NCBI GenBank assembly: GCA_016712275.1
Contig: JADJRI010000048.1
Coordinates: 1-37,886, forward strand
Length of the DNA: 37,886 bases
Direction of reading: 5' to 3'
DNA from: Planctomycetota bacterium
GTDB lineage: Bacteria; Planctomycetota; Phycisphaerae; UBA1845; UTPLA1
The notes beneath the pieces were generated by a model. It had not been told where the DNA came from. It worked only from the letters and a program-made list of their open reading frames with translations, and made no database searches. Numbering within the stretch: position 1 is the stretch's first letter; each line of letters opens with the position of its first letter. Of the stretch, positions 35,662-37,886 are shown in pieces. A program made the translations under genes and the position numbers.

Positions 35662-36924
35662 ATGTCCATGAATAATCCAGAAGGCGTTTCTTTCTCCCCC
35701 ATTCCCGAAGTTCTCAATGAACTCAAGGCCGGCAAATTCGTCGTGCTCGTCGATGACGCCGACCGCGAAAACGAAGGCGACCTCGTTTGCGCCGCCGAGT
35801 TGGTCACGCCGCAGATGATTAATTTCATGATTCGACAGGCCGCAGGCAAACTCTGTCTCACGCTCACGAGCGACACCTGCGAAAGGCTTCATCTTTATCC
35901 GCAGACCAGCGAGAACACCGCCCAGCACGGCACCGCCTTTACCATCTCAATCGATGCAAAACCCCAGTTCGGCATCACCACCGGCGTCTCTGCCGCCGAA
36001 CGATGCGCCACCATCAAGCGATGCCTCGATGATGACGCGAAACCGTCCGACTTCGACCGCCCCGGCCATATCAGCCCGCTGAAAGCCCGCACCGGCGGCG
36101 TGCTCGTTCGCGCCGGCCACACCGAAGCCAGCGTAGACCTGGCCCAATTGGCCGGTCTCAAGCCGGCCGGCGTCATCATCGAAATCCTCAGACCGGATGG
36201 TGAAGTCGCCCGTCTCGCCGATCTCGCCGAATTTGCACAGAAGCACGATCTGAAAATCTGCACCATCGAATCGCTCATCGAGTACCGGCTGCAGCGAGAG
36301 CATTCCATCATGCGGGTTGAGTCGATTTCGCTCAGGAATTCCTATGGCGATTGGATGCTTCATGCCTATCAGTCCGTCACCGATGCCGAACCCCATGTCG
36401 CCCTGTGCATGGGCCAGGTCGGCAAGTTGTCGCCTGAGGGCGAACCGGTCGAGGTCGAGCATCCGATCCTCGTCAGAGCCCACTCGCAGTGCCTCACCGG
36501 TGACGTCTTCGGCTCGGCTCGTTGCGACTGCGGCGAGCAGCTCGACCGCGCCATGCGCCTTATCGCCGAAGCGGGTGAGGGTGTGGTCCTTTACCTGCGG
36601 CAGGAAGGCCGCGGCATCGGCCTTCGTAGCAAGTTGCACGCCTACCGCCTTCAGGATCAGGGCCTGGACACCGTCGAAGCCAACGAAAAACTCGGCTTTC
36701 CCGCGGACAAGCGCGACTATGGCATCGGGGCCCAGATTCTTCGCGACCTCGGCGTGCGGCGCGTCAGAATTCTCACCAACAATCCGAAAAAGGTCAGCCG
36801 CCTGCAGGTCTATGGTCTAGAGGTCGTCGATCAGTTGCCGCTCGAGGTCGCTTCCAATCCGCACAATCGGCGATATCTTCAGACCAAACGCGACAAGATG
36901 GGCCACACGCTCGAAGGCGAGTGA
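35662..36924 (+). CDS. ribBA: Bifunctional riboflavin synthesis protein: DHBP synthase / GTP cyclohydrolase II
   Basis: The protein has 420 residues starting at 35662, where GAAGGA provides the ribosome-binding site. Residues 1-205 are 3,4-dihydroxy-2-butanone-4-phosphate synthase: FVVLVDDADRENEGDLV (acidic active-site loop), QHGTAFTISIDA and RAGHTEASVDL. Residues 206-420 are GTP cyclohydrolase II: HSQCLTGDVFGSARCDCGEQ with three zinc cysteines, LRQEGRGIGL and GIGAQILRDLGV. The two domains make the two precursors of riboflavin, from ribulose 5-phosphate and from GTP. All key motifs appear intact. It stands alone, without ribD/ribE/ribH. Confidence 0.95.
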   Translation: MSMNNPEGVSFSPIPEVLNELKAGKFVVLVDDADRENEGDLVCAAELVTPQMINFMIRQAAGKLCLTLTSDTCERLHLYPQTSENTAQHGTAFTISIDAKPQFGITTGVSAAERCATIKRCLDDDAKPSDFDRPGHISPLKARTGGVLVRAGHTEASVDLAQLAGLKPAGVIIEILRPDGEVARLADLAEFAQKHDLKICTIESLIEYRLQREHSIMRVESISLRNSYGDWMLHAYQSVTDAEPHVALCMGQVGKLSPEGEPVEVEHPILVRAHSQCLTGDVFGSARCDCGEQLDRAMRLIAEAGEGVVLYLRQEGRGIGLRSKLHAYRLQDQGLDTVEANEKLGFPADKRDYGIGAQILRDLGVRRVRILTNNPKKVSRLQVYGLEVVDQLPLEVASNPHNRRYLQTKRDKMGHTLEGE

Positions 36925-36960
36925 CACGCTGCCGTCATATTTTGATTCGACGCGCCGAAC

Positions 36961-37650
36961 ATGACCAAACCCTCCGATCCCAACGCAGCAAATGCCAGAA
37001 AGGCGCGGGTCTCGAACTCGCCGCGCGTCGGACGCGGCCGCGCCGCCAAGCCCATGTCGCTGTGTATCTGCGATTTTGACGCCCTGTTTGCGTCGACCGT
37101 CGCATCATGGGTTCGATCGGACGACGAGCTGGTCTGGCTCGCGCCGCGCACGCTTCCACCGCTCACCGCCACGAAAGTCATGGCGTGGGGCCGGCAGCGG
37201 GCCAATCGCTACCTGCTCTGGAATGCCGCCAGCGCGACACCCGTCGGCTACACCGAGCTGAACGAAATGCCCGGCGAAAACGCCCACTTCTGGATCGGCC
37301 ACTTTCTCATCGCCCCGCCCGCCCGCGGACTCGGCCTTGGAAGGAAATTCGTCCATGCCCTCCTTTGGCGCGCGTTTCACGATCTCGGAGCGTGCGAAGT
37401 CTCGCTCGTCGTGTTTCCCGACAACTTGCCCGCGATCAAGAGCTATGAAGCGTGTGGCATGAAGACAACCGGCCGCGAAATCAAGCACTTCAAGGAGCGA
37501 CGCAGGCAATTCGAGCTTATTCGTATGGCCGTGAAGCGCAGGGAATTCGAGCGAATGGCTGCCGGCGGCGAATTGTCCCCCCGGTCGATCCACTTCATCG
37601 AGGACGCCGCCCTGCTTCGACAGGGGCCGATTCGCCTGCCGTTTGAGTAA
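36961..37650 (+). CDS. GNAT-family N-acetyltransferase
   Basis: The protein has 229 residues, starting at ATG 36961. The GNAT core spans about residues 60-180: GYTELNEMPGENAHFWIGHFLIAP leads into the acetyl-CoA loop ARGLGLGRKFVHALL (R/QxxGxG/A type), and then VFPDNLPAIKSYEACGMK, the usual beta strand and helix with the N-x-x-A-x-x-x-Y pattern. About 30 basic residues precede the domain and 50 follow it. The acceptor is unknown. The gene begins 36 bases after ribBA on the same strand and may be co-transcribed with it. Confidence 0.85.
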   Translation: MTKPSDPNAANARKARVSNSPRVGRGRAAKPMSLCICDFDALFASTVASWVRSDDELVWLAPRTLPPLTATKVMAWGRQRANRYLLWNAASATPVGYTELNEMPGENAHFWIGHFLIAPPARGLGLGRKFVHALLWRAFHDLGACEVSLVVFPDNLPAIKSYEACGMKTTGREIKHFKERRRQFELIRMAVKRREFERMAAGGELSPRSIHFIEDAALLRQGPIRLPFE

Positions 37651-37755
37651 AACTGATCAAGTCCATGACTGCATTCAGACAGTTTGCGCCAAGTGCATTC
37701 CTTAAACAGCCAACCCTCAAGCTTTTTCAGGAAAAGCGATAGATTGCAATCCGGC

Positions 37756-37886
37756 TCAATCCAACACCACCAGCGCATTATGCCGCACGCCCCCGCCAAC
37801 TTGCTCCACCGACACGCGCACGGCCTTCCCACGCAATGAGGCTCCGCCGGAATTTTCGTACCTGCGAATCGCTGATTCCCCGCACC
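37756..37886 (-). CDS. C-terminal end of an unidentified protein (runs off the window)
   Basis: One minus-strand frame is open from the window edge to a TGA at 37758-37756 and gives about 43 residues: RRYENSGGASLRGKAVRV, then SVEQVGGGVRHNALVVLD. The alternating hydrophobic pattern suggests beta strands. There is no recognisable family. It is reported because the rest of the window is densely coding and this frame has good codon character, but the support is limited. Confidence 0.35.
   Translation of the reverse strand, partial: CGESAIRRYENSGGASLRGKAVRVSVEQVGGGVRHNALVVLD

Noticed and set aside
1..37886. CRISPR arrays, tRNA or rRNA genes, insertion sequences, prophage
   Set aside because: No regularly spaced direct repeats, no tRNA/rRNA-like conserved segments, and no transposase, integrase or phage structural gene were recognised on either strand.

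Overview
The window looks like a chromosomal segment of a planctomycete (Planctomycetota). The signs are an ECF sigma factor of the planctomycete-expanded type next to a receptor-like Ser/Thr kinase with a TPR tail, a second kinase-TPR protein, a secreted glycoside hydrolase ending in a dockerin-like calcium-loop repeat, very large PQQ-propeller/TPR proteins, a LolA-like secreted protein, and GC-rich codon use. This assignment is inferred from gene content; there is no rRNA gene to confirm it. I saw no tRNA, rRNA, CRISPR array, insertion sequence or phage gene.

Layout. 1-6448 (minus): the start of an MBL-fold hydrolase, a roughly 1,430-residue PQQ/TPR protein, an acidic-tailed lipoprotein-like protein and a LolA-like protein. 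6601-10358 (plus): an ECF sigma gene with a promoter inside an inverted repeat, then a kinase-TPR gene. 10323-19157 (minus): a tightly packed seven-gene operon with a sugar dehydrogenase, DegT aminotransferase, NodB-type deacetylase, GT2 glycosyltransferase, FAD oxidoreductase and two GT39 membrane glycosyltransferases. It reads as synthesis, lipid loading, trimming and transfer of an amino sugar, resembling a mix of Wbp-type and Arn-type chemistry. 19609-22362 (plus): a GH38-like hydrolase with a dockerin-like tail, divergent from that operon.

22450-29305 is a secretion/signalling block: a 47-residue C2H2 zinc-finger protein, a kinase-like protein that lacks the DFG aspartate and the glycine loop, a CpaC-like secretin with a long acidic region, a PilZ protein, and a divergent CpaE/TadZ-like ATPase with a receiver domain. 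29405-31725 holds wecB and a GT4 glycosyltransferase. 31769-32289 is a toxin-antitoxin pair. The right end carries a small hypothetical gene, glmM, a small conserved protein, an orphan histidine kinase, ribBA, a GNAT acetyltransferase and the C-terminus of an unknown protein.

Technical warning: at least seven genes (mostly left of 18.5 kb) are interrupted by apparent single-base frameshifts. Nearly all of them can be restored by changing the length of a short homopolymer by one. I treat these as probable consensus errors and report each gene as one span, but real decay cannot be excluded from sequence alone.
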